Positions 43,989-56,137 of a DNA stretch of 64,000 bases are shown piece by piece. The notes beneath the pieces were generated by a model, which made no database searches, was not told the DNA's origin, and worked only from the letters and a program-made list of their open reading frames with translations. This stretch comes from Phytophthora colocasiae (taxonomy: Eukaryota; Oomycota; Peronosporomycetes; Peronosporales; Peronosporaceae): the NCBI GenBank assembly GCA_018806915.1, contig JAGKQI010000091.1:3038001-3102000 (forward strand), given 5' to 3'. A program made the translations under genes and the position numbers. Numbering within the stretch: position 1 is the first letter of the stretch; each line of letters begins with the position of its first letter.

Positions 43989-46969
43989 CAGGACACGACC
44001 TGTGAATCGGACCGGGTGAATTATTCCTTTATATTCTTGCCCCAAAACTGCCGAAGCAGCCCAAGGGATTGCGTGTGGAATGACAACAAACGATCTGGTT
44101 CGGTCTGGGTGTCTGAGTAGTGGAGTAGAGACTATCTTGCGTTTCAGAATCTCGAATGCCTCTTTCGCACGAGTCAGGTCTCGTCCAGCGCGAATCTGCT
44201 CGTCTGTCAGCTCATAGAGAGTAGCAGCGATCACCGGTAAATCCTCAATAAACTTGTTATAATAATTGAGGCTTCCCATGAAACTCTGAACTCCCTTCAA
44301 CGTAGACGGAAACGGCAGTGCTTCAACTCCTTTGACGATCTTGGGTGTTGCCCTCAGACCTTCGGCACTGATTTCGTGGGATAGGTACGGTATTGACAGC
44401 TTCCCGAACTCGCTCTTGGGCAAACTCACAGAAATGTTCCAATAACGAAGCCTGAAAAGCAGGGCGTTCAAGTCGTCACATAATTGGTCCCAGGTTGGTG
44501 CTCCATGTGCGATGTCGTCGATATACGAACTCCTCCCCAGGACTGGGCCCATGCATATGGGGACAGGAATATTCCTCTGAAAGACGGTCATCTGACTTGT
44601 GAGTGCTGGCATCTCTGAAATCGGAGTATGGTTCTCAGAGTCTGAAACTTGTTTTTCAGAGTTCTGAGGCTGGAGTTGCAGAAATTCCAGAACCTCCGCA
44701 TCAACCTCAGCTTCTTCTTCTGGTGACAGTCTCACAAATCCCCACAGGCAATTATCCAACATAGCCTGATACACAAGAGGGGCGTTCTTCAAACCAAACG
44801 GCATCCTAACCCACTGAAAGTGCCCAAACGGGCAAATGAAAGCTGATATCAGTCGTGCACGCTCCGTCATCCTGATCGCCCAGAAACCGCTAGCCATATC
44901 CAGGCTCATGAACCACATAGCAGCCTCAAAACCGATTAGGAGGTCGTCAATAAGAGGCAGAGGGTAGCGCGACAATTGAATAAATCCATTCACAATGCGA
45001 TAGTCGATGCACATTCGTATGTCAACACCATTCTTCTTGAGAACGATCACGATAGGAGATGCCCACGGGGAGTTGGAGTACTCGATCAAACCAGTTTCCA
45101 GAAGTTTCTTGAGGAGCTCGTACACCTTCAGCATGAGATGAGGAGCGACGGACCTCGGACGCTACCGGCTTGGCATCTCCCACATCCAGATCACAGACCA
45201 CGCCCCTTGCCGGTGCAGGCGCCGCATTACCGTCTCCCAGGAATATTTTCCTGTGGTGCCTTAGAATATCACGCAGTTTCTTCTCCATTTCTGGGGTCGT
45301 CTTTCCTGGTTCTCCAACATCAGCTCTATCGATATCACACTCTGGTGTCAACTCTTCCAGCTCTGGTAGCATGACCAATTGGTCGCGCAATTGAGCGAGG
45401 AGTTCCGTACCTTCTCGCATATACACACCTGGCTCCAGGCCTAATTCTTCACTCGAAACGTTCATACATCGCTCGTATTCCACTCGTAACTTTTCCACAG
45501 GCGTTCCAGGCATCCCGTAAATGGGAATATCCCAAGACTCGTCCATTAAGTCCAAACCGTCTGCAGGCAATTCTGAGGTCTGAAGATTGTCTTGGAGACA
45601 CTCATTTTTCGAGCTTAAGACGTCATCGTCGATAGCAGCGGACGTGTCACCAGGGTCTGTATGTGTAGTACTTTCAGAGAACGTCTCCAAATCTCTGGTA
45701 TTTGTACTGATGTCCGAACTTCCCGTTGATTCACCATGGCAACCATCTTCCGTCTGTGTGAATGCATCCAAGGCGAAGCGTACTCGTTTCACAGTCGGTG
45801 GTGACTCTGGTTTCACGAACTGTACTCGAGCGTTATCGAACCTTGGACGCTGCAATATTTCAGTCGGCCATGGGTAGTCTGGGCGGTCTACACACGGGGG
45901 TTGCGGCATCAGGGCCTCCAACTCCGCCTCTCTCTTCATACGTTTCTTAGTCTCTGGTGACGGGGTGCTTTCCAGAATCAGAACTTCCCAATCACGATAA
46001 GCAGCGGAACCTGGACGCACGAAACGTCCATGCCTTGGGAAGAAACCATACTCCACGATCCTCGCGACATCAGAGAGTTCATTGACCCACGTGTTCTTAT
46101 CAGAAATATTTACCACGCGAACGGCTACAGGCCAAGATCGAGCCGCATAGATCAGCTGGGTAACCCAGCGATCACCGCGTCCGGCCCACACGACTTCCCT
46201 TTGGGGGTTCGTTGGTCCATAGTCAATTCGGACAATGAACTCTTCACCCGGACTCAGAAGGATAGCCTCGCTCGGCCTAACCGACCTGTTACGACCAATG
46301 TGATCACCGGGTTCCCAATTACACATCATCACCACTACCTCGTCTGGTAACGACACCAGACCTTCACGAGCGCTAATTCTCACTCCAGCAGCAAGCATAA
46401 AACCCATTCCCAGAAGCACGTCAATTTCCTTCACCGATATTCGCGACCCAAACATCCGCAATGTATACCACTCTTGGCCCAAGTGTCAACTTGATCTCAG
46501 CGCTGGCACCGATATATGTTGGAACACCACCCATCCCCGACACCTTGGTCTGCTTGTGCGACTTGAGTCTGAGTCCGAGCTTACGCGCAAAGTCGTAACT
46601 CAGAATATTTATGGTCGCACCAGTGTCCAAGAGAATCTTGGTTCGATGGTCATTCACAGCACCATACACCATCACCACATCCCTCTTTGAACGGTCAGGA
46701 TAGTTGTCTTCCCACCAGCCATAACACTCACCATCCTTCAATCTGAACGACACGGAGTCATCTGGTGTCTGGTCAGTGTTTTCGGCGATCTCAGGTAACT
46801 CGTTCCCTGAGTTTCCAGAAGGTATGGTCGATTCTTGGGCAAAAGTAGTCATGCATTGTTGAATGTTATCTTGAGTCTTTCTCAGCTCTGGTCCTACACA
46901 CACTAGAACACACAACTCTGGGGTAACGCCATGCCCGGAGCGTTTCGGATCCCCCATCCGACGGGCATA
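43989..46969 (-). pseudogene. Element B protease, RT and RNase H start
   Basis: On the minus strand the protease (46957-46421) has ILLDTGATINIL and VSGMGGVPTYIG. A one-base change near 46430 moves the reading to the next frame (KEIDVLLGMGF). A second shift near 45165 precedes the RT proper (45134 onward): VYELLKKLLETGLIEYSNSP, GVDIRMCIDYRIVNGF, MPFGLKNAPLVYQ and the catalytic SSYIDDIAHG. RNase H follows (AKEAFEILKRKIVSTPLLRH) and reads RFTGRVL up to the element C insertion at 43988. It matches element C closely in protein sequence. The variable segment after LEFLQL is built from TTTCAGAGTCTG-type words here and from TTCCGGAATCC-type words in C. Confidence 0.87.
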
Positions 46970-49900
46970 TTAGTTTAACGGCTTCCCAGAGCCCGCCTCC
47001 TCACCCAGGAGTTTCTCCCGTAGGTGGTTCGGCATGTCCTTGAGTGCGCCTTGTCGAGCGAGTTGCTTAAGTGCTTCCAGAGTTTTCAGATCTTCACAGG
47101 GTTTTCCAGGGTGCACTCTTCCACATACCTCACAGGGTGGCATTCGACACATTCGACTCGGGTGTCCCTTTTCCTGACATCGGTCACACGTGACATCTCT
47201 CCAGCAATCTTCCTCTGAGTGTCCTGAGCGTTGACATTTTTCACAGAACTTATTCCAGTAGCCACTATTCTCATGACGCCTCTGGTGGAATCCTTGACCC
47301 GACGATCCAGACGGGGACTGGGGCGACGGACGCCATCCCAAGTTATTCATCACTCGATATACCTCATTCGTCAGAGTCTGCGTCCAATCTGCACTTGGTG
47401 GAGCCTTTGAATTGCTCGAAGATGCCTGCGCAGTACTTTCATCACGGGCAGATTCTGAAGTCGCACCCGGAGTTCTGGAATCACCCGTCTGATCTCTGGT
47501 ATCCTGATTGGATTTCAGAGATTCCTTATGATTTTCCGAGTTTTCAAGTCATAGTCTTCAGAATCCATATCCCTTGCGACGTAAGTCCGATGCACACGCT
47601 TGGGCTTGAACTGTCCTCGTGGAATATTATCAGCCCGGAAATCTCGAGATTTGGCAGGAGTCATTTCTTGGTCACCAGTTCGCCACACGTCTTCATCTTG
47701 TTGCAACGCATACTCCAAGTCTGAAATCCGTCTAAATCTCTGGCCTTGCAGCGAAGTTTTCAGACGTGCATCCTTAAGCTTCGTGATGAATCGCAATACA
47801 TTCTTCTCGAGACGCTTGGACGACTTTCGGAAATCGATGTCAGCTTTCCCAGCGGCAGAATTAAGTCGGTAGAAAAATTCAAGCGGAGTCTCAGAGTCTT
47901 TCATAGCCAGTACCTCTCGGAATACGATGACCGAGCTTTGCAATAACGTTTCTTGAACTCTGAGGACAGCTCTCTCCAGTCACGGGACATACTATTGGGA
48001 AGCTGGTTAAACCAGTCTCGCGCAGACACGGGGAGCTTCAACTTGAGTTCCTGGATGCGCGTCTTGGTCGACCATCCTCCTTGAGAAGCCATATTTGTAA
48101 ACCGCTCCCACCAGTGGACACACTCCCTGAGTGTAGCTCTGGGGTCGAATTCTCCAAGGTTGTTGGAGTTCATGAACGGCCTTAGTGTCAGAAGTGTGGT
48201 TCCGGCCTGTGCTTGAGCTGCTGCCGTCAGATTCACCACTTCGCCTGGCTCCGAGTTCTCTGATGACGAGCTCGCAGAGTCTGAACTCGAGTCATCAGAG
48301 TCTCCACCAGAGTCTGGTGCTCTATCATGACGTTTTTCTCTGCGAGACGCTCTTCGATCTCCATTAGGCCGTCTAGCTTCTGTTTTCTGCGGCGGATCTC
48401 GTCTCGGAGTAGGCGCACGTCTAGTATCACCCTTGGTCTCTGTCACCGAAGCCGCTTGAGTCACCTGGGTGGCCGTAGCAGTAGTAGCGCCGCCATTCCT
48501 CTCGGCCTTCACTCGCTTCGTTCCCGTGCTTCGTGCAAGGGTGCCCTGCTGGAAGGTCGCAACCTCTTGAGGTTCCGTCTTGAGAGCCGGTGAATGGGAC
48601 ATGGGTTCAACCCCAACCCTACTTGCGTCACTTCTGATTTCCGACCCTGATACTGGATACATAGTTGCAACTTCAGGGTTGCCGGTATGTAACACTTGGT
48701 TTGAAGTTGCTAAATCAGGTTGACCGACCCTTCGCGCCTCTTGAACTTGGGATAATGTCGCTCGAAGGTTTCTCAATTGACCGGCTTGGAACCGCTGCAT
48801 GTTCTGAGAACTTTCTTTCTCCCTGTCGCGCTCGGCTTCCATGACTTTCATTCGCTGCTGTAAGGCATTCATTTGAGAAATCCAGTCTCGTTTCATCTCG
48901 TCAGTCGCACGCGCACGTTCGGCCTCAGTCTCAGCCTCTCTTTGTCGCCAGCGTTCGGCAAACTCTGATTCCAGACGTTGGTTTTCAGAGTTCCGAAGCT
49001 CCGATTTCAGAGTTTCCAACTCCGCCACGCTATGATTCCTGAGTTTACTCCCGGATACCAGACTTCTGCGTTCTTCAGCGTCGTCGGCACGCCTCTCAGC
49101 TTCCAGCCTCGCGTTTTCTGACTTCAGCAAGCGCTCAGTGAGCGTCTGAATCTCGCGTCTTGCTTCCAAGTCACGTTGTTCCCGACGACGATCGCGTTCC
49201 ATAGACTCCAAGCGCTCTCGGGCCAAGAACTCCATCTGTGCTTGCTCCATCCGGCTTTGCCACTCTTGCTGCTGCCTCATGACGTTCAACTCGATCTGGG
49301 CAGGTCCTGACTTCTGATAACTTCGAGCTTCAGACTTCGTACGACTCGACGCGATGGAACTCAAGCGTCGGGACGGTGACTTTGAAATGTCTTCATTCTT
49401 CACACTTTGGCGGTGGCTTTGGTGACTTTCGCTTGGAGTGGAGACAGATACAGGTGGAAACTCCGGAGTTAATTGTCTGAAATCCCGTGAAGAACTTCCG
49501 ACAGACACCTGGTTTACAGACTTCGCGTCCGGCACCTCTGGTTTCTCTTCCGGCATGTCGACATCTTCGAGCTCTGGTTTCACTGGTAACCGCGTTCGCG
49601 TCACTTGGATCCCCATGCCTTCAGAGACTGCTCCTCCCACATCAGCGCCTTGAGCAATTAGCACCAGACTTCTTGTGGACAGCAACATATGTGATGCCGC
49701 CCCTCGACTCATGGACATCAAGGATGAGTCCGTAGAGCTTCCGCGTGAAGTCTGGAACCCCGATGACTGGTCATCCGAGGTCCCAATGACACTGGGAATT
49801 GGCGCATCCGACATCCGAGTCTGGGAAGTGCTGTGATCTTCAGACATTAGAGTTCCAGATTCCTGTCGCGTGTTATCAGAGCGACTCTCATACTGCGGCA

Positions 49901-51209
49901 GTAAAGACAGCGACGGCGTTGATAAAGCTGACAGTGTTGACGGGACTTGTGGGCGCGGTGGTCTCTGCTGCAAGCGCTTGGACCGCGGTGGCTCGTCACT
50001 GCTGGAACCATCGGAACTGTGCGTCACTCGGAGTCCGGTCACCCGAAGTCGCATGATCAATCGTTGTCCTTGTAGGTCGGCGTCCTTGTCAGGTAATATA
50101 TGGTCTGCTTCATCTTGGCTCGCTGTGGCTTCTCGTTTCATGTCTTCCGGGAGTCGGTTCACTTGTAACCTAGCGGTCACGGTGGCCCACTCCACCAATT
50201 CTACAGCGAGTCGACTCTGAAGTTCGGTCGCCACACTGCGTACTTGAGACTCGAAGACAGCTGACGCCTGCGTCTGAGACCAGATTGGGAGGAGGTTCTG
50301 AAATTCGAAACCTGCCTCGTACAGCATTGTCTGAAGGATTGCCACACACTCTGGTGCTGTCAATGTGTTCATCGGAATCTCGACATAGGAAAGATCTTGG
50401 ATTCTACCAAAACTGTGACGCCTCACGTGAAACTCTGAGATCCACATATCCTCAGGGAAGACGGAAGAACATCGCCACTTGATGTAATCGCCGGTCGCTG
50501 CAGCAGCTTTCTGGAAAGCATCAGCACTAGGCTTCGTCGTCGGCCACGTATACTCGATGCTTGGCGGGACGAACTTGCCTGTGTCCATATCTCTCCAACG
50601 GCGGAACTCACGACGCACATACCTCAGGGCTCGTTCCCCGTCAAGCGAATCGGCCCTCCCAGACTCATCCGACGGTGTCTTCAGAGACTCTTCGGACTTG
50701 ATTGCCATGTCATCAGACATTGGAGTGTCTTCGGACTTTGGGGACTGCGGAGCTTGGTTTTCAGAGAGTCCAGTTTCTGGTTTCACTTCATCCACGGATT
50801 GTCCGGAAGTCGCCGAATCTGAACACAGATCGATCACTCCTGGGGACTCAACCATATCGGCGCCTCCCTCAGACGCCTCATCATCACCCTCGCGGGTGAT
50901 GGTCACTTCATCACCAGAAGCTTCGACCTCTGACAGGCCTTCAGGACCTTGTTCACCAGAGACAACAGGTGTCTCCTGAGCTTCTGGTTCTTCAGCAGGC
51001 TGGTCTTCGACCGCCGGTTCTGGGATGCTCACACTCTCAGCTGCCTTCTTCTCTCGCGCAGCTTTCCTCTTCTCGCGGGCCGCCTTCTGGATAGCATCCA
51101 AGTCTGGTTGCTCCTCAGGCGACAGACCTTGTAGACGCTTGGATTGACGTGTCGGAGTACTCCGACCACGACCACGGCGTCCTCCTCTCGTAGATCCTGG
51201 CGTAGCCAT
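46970..51209 (-). pseudogene. Gag of element B
   Basis: The ATG at 51209 starts MATPGSTRGGRRGRGRSTP, followed by SKRLQGLSPEEQPDLDAI. A long acidic part, a folded region shared with element C, Ser/Thr-rich segments and a coiled-coil stretch rich in Arg and Glu (REQRDLEARREIQTLTERLL) follow. The capsid core (ATLRECVHWWERFTNMASQG, WRELSSEFKKRYCKARSS) is interrupted by a frameshift near 47915, then continues with LEFFYRLNSAAGKADI. A second shift near 47530 precedes the zinc-knuckle part (47353-46970): CEKCQRSGHSEEDC, CDRCQEKGHPSRMC and CEVCGRVHPGKPC. Gag ends GKPLN, with GTTAAAC just before the TAA (46970-46972). It is homologous to element C Gag throughout. Confidence 0.83.
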
Positions 51210-51282
51210 CTTGAATATAGACGCTTGACAGGAAACTTTCTCTTCTTGTACTCTCAAATCCGGTGATATCACGACTCCAAAG

Positions 51283-51300
51283 ATCCGGGCACGCGCACCA
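51283..51300 (-). other. Primer-binding site of element B
   Basis: The minus strand reads TGGTGCGCGTGCCCGGAT two bases after the 5' LTR end, identical to the 18 bases used by element C. Its complement ends in CCA like a tRNA 3' end. Confidence 0.75.
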
Positions 51301-51302
51301 GT

Positions 51303-52990
51303 TGTCGCGAAGTCGGCGAAACTTTGGTCGCGGAGCAGGGGCGTATAGTGAACCCTAGTTATACGACTACTGAAAAGGGGTTTTCAGAGCCGTACAACGA
51401 TAGGTTGGCGTGTGGTACCTTGCGGTATCCTCGTGGGTTCGTTGTCTTCGGAAATATGACCCTCGCCGGAGTCTGAGAATGTGTTGTGAAGAGAAGTAGG
51501 GGTTCCCTTGGAGTCTGGTGTCGGTATTCAGGAAATCCTTCCAGGAGCGTTCGGGAGTCGGAATCTCTGGGAACCAGAATGGTTTCCAGGAAGTCGGCAG
51601 TCGAAAAGAGGTTAATATACCAGAGAGAAGTCTGAAATCGGTGTCTGAATATCACAAATCCAGAACCGAAATACCTGACTTTCAGAGATAAACAACCAAT
51701 ATTCAGAGCTCGAAAATATACAAATATATACAGCCGTTCTTATTCTTTCTAGGCCCTTGAACGGTGGGCTAACACTCCAGGTCAACTAGGGAGACTTGCT
51801 ACCAGACACCTGGTCTGTCTGGTATCCCTTTACGTTCGCGCACCACCCTCTAGTATAGAGGGAAAATATAAACCAATACAATCGGCTATATATAACAGTC
51901 TACCTTGCACTCTGAAAACGACTGTCTAGTTTCCAGAGCCTGTCCAAACGAGCAATATGAAATGGGCTACCGCTAGAGACAAAACAAACGACCCAACTAG
52001 GATATGGAATAGGCAGGTCCTTTCAGGTCGCTACGTTATCTGATCTCCGCCTAAGGGGATTGAATAGGCGAGAGATCACACGGCAGCGATGCTTGGCGTG
52101 GCCTTGCAAACAGAAATACAACGACTTCTGGGTTACACGGCAAATTGAACTCTGTTTATCGTTTATCTTCCTCATAACTATCATATCTTTCTGGTATTTC
52201 TCTTCTTCTTGTCATCTTTTGCGTCCTTTCAGCAGTCAGTCTTCATATGTCAGGTACACTTGGCTCTTGTATATATAAGATGTCTTGACTTGATCTCAGT
52301 ATGCAGTCTGTGCAGCCGATCTCGATGGGTTAACAGGTAGAGACGTCATTACGGGGGATGTGCAGGTCAGTAATCACTTGAATGCATGACTTGAACTTGG
52401 GTTCACTTGGTTTCAGTATGGTCTTGAATCTTCGGTGGTTTCAGAGTCTGGTATCCTGGTTTTCAGAGTCTGATATCACTTGGTTTTCAGAGTCTTGGTC
52501 ACTCAGAGTTAGAGATACCAGAGTTTTGAGTAAGAAACCAGAGTACGGAGCACCAATGCTACAACGTACACAAAGATCTTGAAGGTTGCGCGGGTGCGCG
52601 GCGTCTGGCGCGCGATACTTGGTCTCTGCGGGTATATATTGTGAATCGTTGAACCATCCATCGTCGCGCTGGACGGTAACGGGATAAGGTCTCTCAGAGA
52701 TACGTTCTACTGAGAGACTTTCCGCCAGAACTTAGGCACTCATCGTCGGGGAAAGTCCGGTGACCAGACAGAGTGTAGTTGATCTTCAGAGTTGTGCACA
52801 CTCTGAAGTACACTTCTGGTCCTTTGGGCCCCTTTACAGTCAGGCGAAGGTTTATCCACAATCTTCCACAGATGTCGCACGGGTGCGGCTGCGTCCCAAA
52901 GTCCCTTTCGCTTATAACCCATAGTATAACCAATCACATCGTAACGTAACATCTGCCTGTCGCTCGAAAATCGGAAATAACATCATGTCA
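51303..52990 (-). repeat. 5' LTR of element B
   Basis: It is 1688 bp, the partner of 18221-19907, flanked on the outside by ATTC (52991-52994). A few substitutions and one-base indels separate the two LTRs. Confidence 0.9.
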
Positions 52991-52994
52991 ATTC

Positions 52995-54987
52995 CCGCAC
53001 TTGACCTGCAAGACGACGACTTTCAAAGAAGTCGTCGATCGCTTGAACTTGTTCACGCGGCAGTGGCCACTGCCGTGTAACACAGTACTTCGTGCCCGGC
53101 ACGAGATCAATCTCGTGCTGTACGCCCTTGTCCTTCGGAAGCTCCGAAGGAATCTCGTCCGGGAGTACATCCTTGTACTCCCGCAGAATCTCGTAATAGG
53201 GACTCGACTTCAACGAGTCCCAACTCCGCTCCTCGAAGAGTTGCTTCTTGGTCTTCGCACTGAGGGGGCCATCGCCCTCAGTGATGCCATCGACGACGAG
53301 CTGCTTCAGCTCCTCGGCTTCGCGATCCACTCTCTCGATATCCGAGAGAATGCAAATTTGTTCGATGCGTCCATCGTACAAGTCCCGCGCGAAGCGCTTC
53401 CAACTCATCGCGGTCAACGCCGACGCGCACGTCGGCGGATTCTCCAACCGCATCCTCTGGTACTGTAACCCGGTACCAGTACGTGTCAAGACGTTCAACG
53501 TCTCGACACTCGGTGTCTGCCCTGCAGATACACCCTCCTCAGTCACGGACTGAGACTCACACAGCTCACTGAGCTGGTGCCGCGCGCTCTGATACTGTAC
53601 CGCAGTATCAGTTCGTGTCAAGACGTTCAACGCCTTGACACTCGGTGTCTGCACTGCAGACACACCCTCCACAGTCACGGACTGAAACTCGCATAGCTCC
53701 CTGAGCTTGCACCGCGAAGGTCTGCCATGGAGCTCAGCTCCAGGCGCTCCACGTCCAAGGCATCCCACCTTGGACGGGACTTTATCGCCATCATCAGCGG
53801 ATTCCTTCCGCTGACTCGCACATTCAAGCACTGCTTGTGTGCCGCTTATCGCGTGCAGCACCGCTGCACGTGAGCACGCAGGTTTTTTCTGGTGCTGGAC
53901 GTTTGCAACCGCCAGCACCTCCTGCCGCGCAGTCGGTTCCCTGAACCGCTGCGCCTCCATCCGCTCCTACGGATGGAGCAACTTCACCCGCTACTACGGA
54001 TGAAGCAACCGCATCGTCGACTCCCGGAGTCGACGTGCTCTCGCTAGCTTCCTGCGCTAGCGAGTGTTCGCTTATACATATATCGTCAGCTCCCAGATCT
54101 GACGCACGATCGCTAGTTCCCGGAACTAGCAGCGAACGTTCGCCTGTACACGCATCATCAGCTCTCGGAGCTGATGCACGATCGCTAGTTCCCAGAACTA
54201 GCAGCGACGCGCCAGTGGCGTCAGCTCCCAGAGCTGACGCACGCCTTTCGGTTCCCCGAATATTATTTATTTCGTCAACTCCCAGAGTTGACGCGACGTC
54301 GTCGGCGCGACCCTTGGAGGCTTGAAGTACCTCCAAGGATACCGGTAATACCGGTATGTTACCTTCTCTCAGGTGAATCGCATTCACCTGACCATCACTC
54401 ATGTGACAAACACCATTCAGATGTTTACGCGTCAGGTGATTCACATTCACCTGACCATCACTCATGTGACCGCGACCCTTCGGCTCAGATTTCTGAGTCG
54501 ACACACATTTTCTCACAACGACTCCCGGAGTCGTTGATGGTCGCCGGCAGCGATCGGAGGCAGCGGCGGCCGCTGCTGCCTCAACTGGGGATTCACATGC
54601 ACCGGCCGGTGCATGTGCAGCATTGACAGGGCCATCGCTCTCTGTCGCGCATGTGTTGTTGAAGCGTACGAGCGTACGCTTCTCCCAGTTGATCACCGGG
54701 TCATGCCGTGCAAGCCACGGCATGCCTAATACCAAGTCGAACTTATCGTCTAGATCCAAGACGATAAGATCTTCTACAAACGTCCTTCGTTTGTAAGAAA
54801 ATCGCACACGGACTACGCGCTTCTCAGTCCTCACGGTGGCACCTGTTGCCAACCGCACCTCCAACACGCCGCGAGGCGTGTCGGCCTCTTCGAAGTCAAG
54901 CCTTCGAAGACTTCCCTGTCGAACAAAGTTGTTCGACGCGCCCGAGTCCACTAGGGCACGAAGAGAGTTCGCTCTCTTCGACATCAC
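52995..54987 (-). pseudogene. Element A protease and reverse transcriptase start, main copy
   Basis: On the minus strand from 54987 the protease begins with the same retropepsin site as in the inverted copy (LVDSGASNN) and stays open to 53824, past the position where copy A1 has a stop. From 53960 an overlapping frame gives a linker and the RT start (QHEIDLVPGTKYCVTRQWPL) up to the element B insertion at 52994. A block ending LNVLTRTxTxxQYQ is present twice in tandem here and once in A1. The domain continues at 18216 on the far side of B. Confidence 0.82.
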
Positions 54988-55122
54988 GTTCAGGATGACA
55001 AGGTTTGGCTTGTCATCTTGCAGCTTACAGCGAGAAACCTTCTCGCTGGGGGGCAGCAGTCCTCATCGTCGCGTGTCCAAGCTCGACACGCGAGACTGCA
55101 TCACCAGTAGGACGCTCCGCGC

Positions 55123-56088
55123 CTACTGGTCCTTGGCGTTTTTTGAACGCCCGCCCGCTGTGCACCCGCGTGCATAGTCTACACTTGTAACATCGAACCT
55201 TGCTGTTCCTACGCTGCTGTTGACCAGCAGTCGTAGCACTCGAGGTTCCGGACCTCCCGTCTTCACAACAGGACGCGCCGGCTTCGGCGCGTTCGCATGG
55301 AGTTTAGCTTGACGCCGGCTAAACTCCTCTTGCATTGCAAGGCTGATCGCCTCCTCGAGAGTATTCGGATACTCTCGGAAGAGATATGTTTTGACGGGAC
55401 CATCTCTTAGTCCCTTCATGAACGTGACGACCTTGGTCGCCTCGTCGATCGGGTTGGCCACTATGTTCGATACCAAGTATCGAGCACGCTGGGCAAAGGT
55501 GTGAACATCATCCTTGCCCTGCTGCAGATCGAGAAACTCCGCTCTCGATCTGAACTCGTTCTTCGGGGGCTCAAACGCAAGCTTGAGTTCCTCTTTGAAC
55601 ACCTCGTACGTGCTGAAGCACGTAGGATCCGAGAGTCGGCGCCCATAGGCCCAACTCCTCGCACGTCCGCCAAGACATGACATGGCGAACGCGACCTTCG
55701 ACATCGGATCGACGATACGTCGAGCCGCAACGGCTGTGTCGAGTTCGACAAGCCACCGAAGGAGGGTCTCGTCCTCCTTCCCCGTGTAGGTACTCACGTG
55801 GAGTTTCAACGACTCCACGCGTGGCTTAGGGGAAGCCACCGAGGCAGCAACATCTCGTTGCTCCTTAACAATGTACCCCAGAGCAACACCGTGTTGCTCT
55901 GTCAGCGATAGCGTACGAAGCATCGTCGCTACCGCCGCCTCTCCAATGACTTGCGAAAGTCTTTGGAGAGCTTCCCACTCTGGGTCCGACAGGTGAGCAC
56001 AGTCCGTGCGCGTCACGGACATTTGAGTGGTCCCAGCGGATCCCTCATCCATTGGGGAGTTCTCTACCCCGCGTTCGTATGACTCCAT
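55123..56088 (-). pseudogene. Gag of element A, main copy, zinc knuckle lost
   Basis: It is the inverted counterpart of 11244-12230 and nearly identical over the capsid region (321 codons). After KTGGPEP the frame shifts for about 30 residues (RVLRLLVNSSVGTARFDV) where copy A1 encodes the CCHC knuckle; the frame is regained at CTAGGRSKNAKDQ. The shift and its compensation leave the ORF open but remove the nucleic-acid-binding motif. Confidence 0.85.
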
Positions 56089-56137
56089 ACGAACGAACTG
56101 CAGTCGGTCGTGGGACGGACTACAAAGTGCTACCAGG

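Larger units (their letters stand above)
18221..52990 (-). mobile_element. Ty3/Gypsy element B (dual RNase H, chromodomain integrase, antisense ORF)
   Basis: The two LTRs are 18221-19907 and 51303-52990 (1687 and 1688 bp, nearly identical). ATTC flanks both ends (18217-18220 and 52991-52994). Removing the element rejoins element A's RT region as it is seen uninterrupted near 14214. On the minus strand the order is 5' LTR, primer-binding site, gag, protease, RT, RNase H, archaeal-type second RNase H, integrase and chromodomain. A plus-strand antisense ORF and the 3' LTR follow. Element C is inserted in RNase H and a solo LTR D near the antisense ORF. Without those insertions B would be about 17.2 kb. 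Several frameshifts make it defective. Confidence 0.88.
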
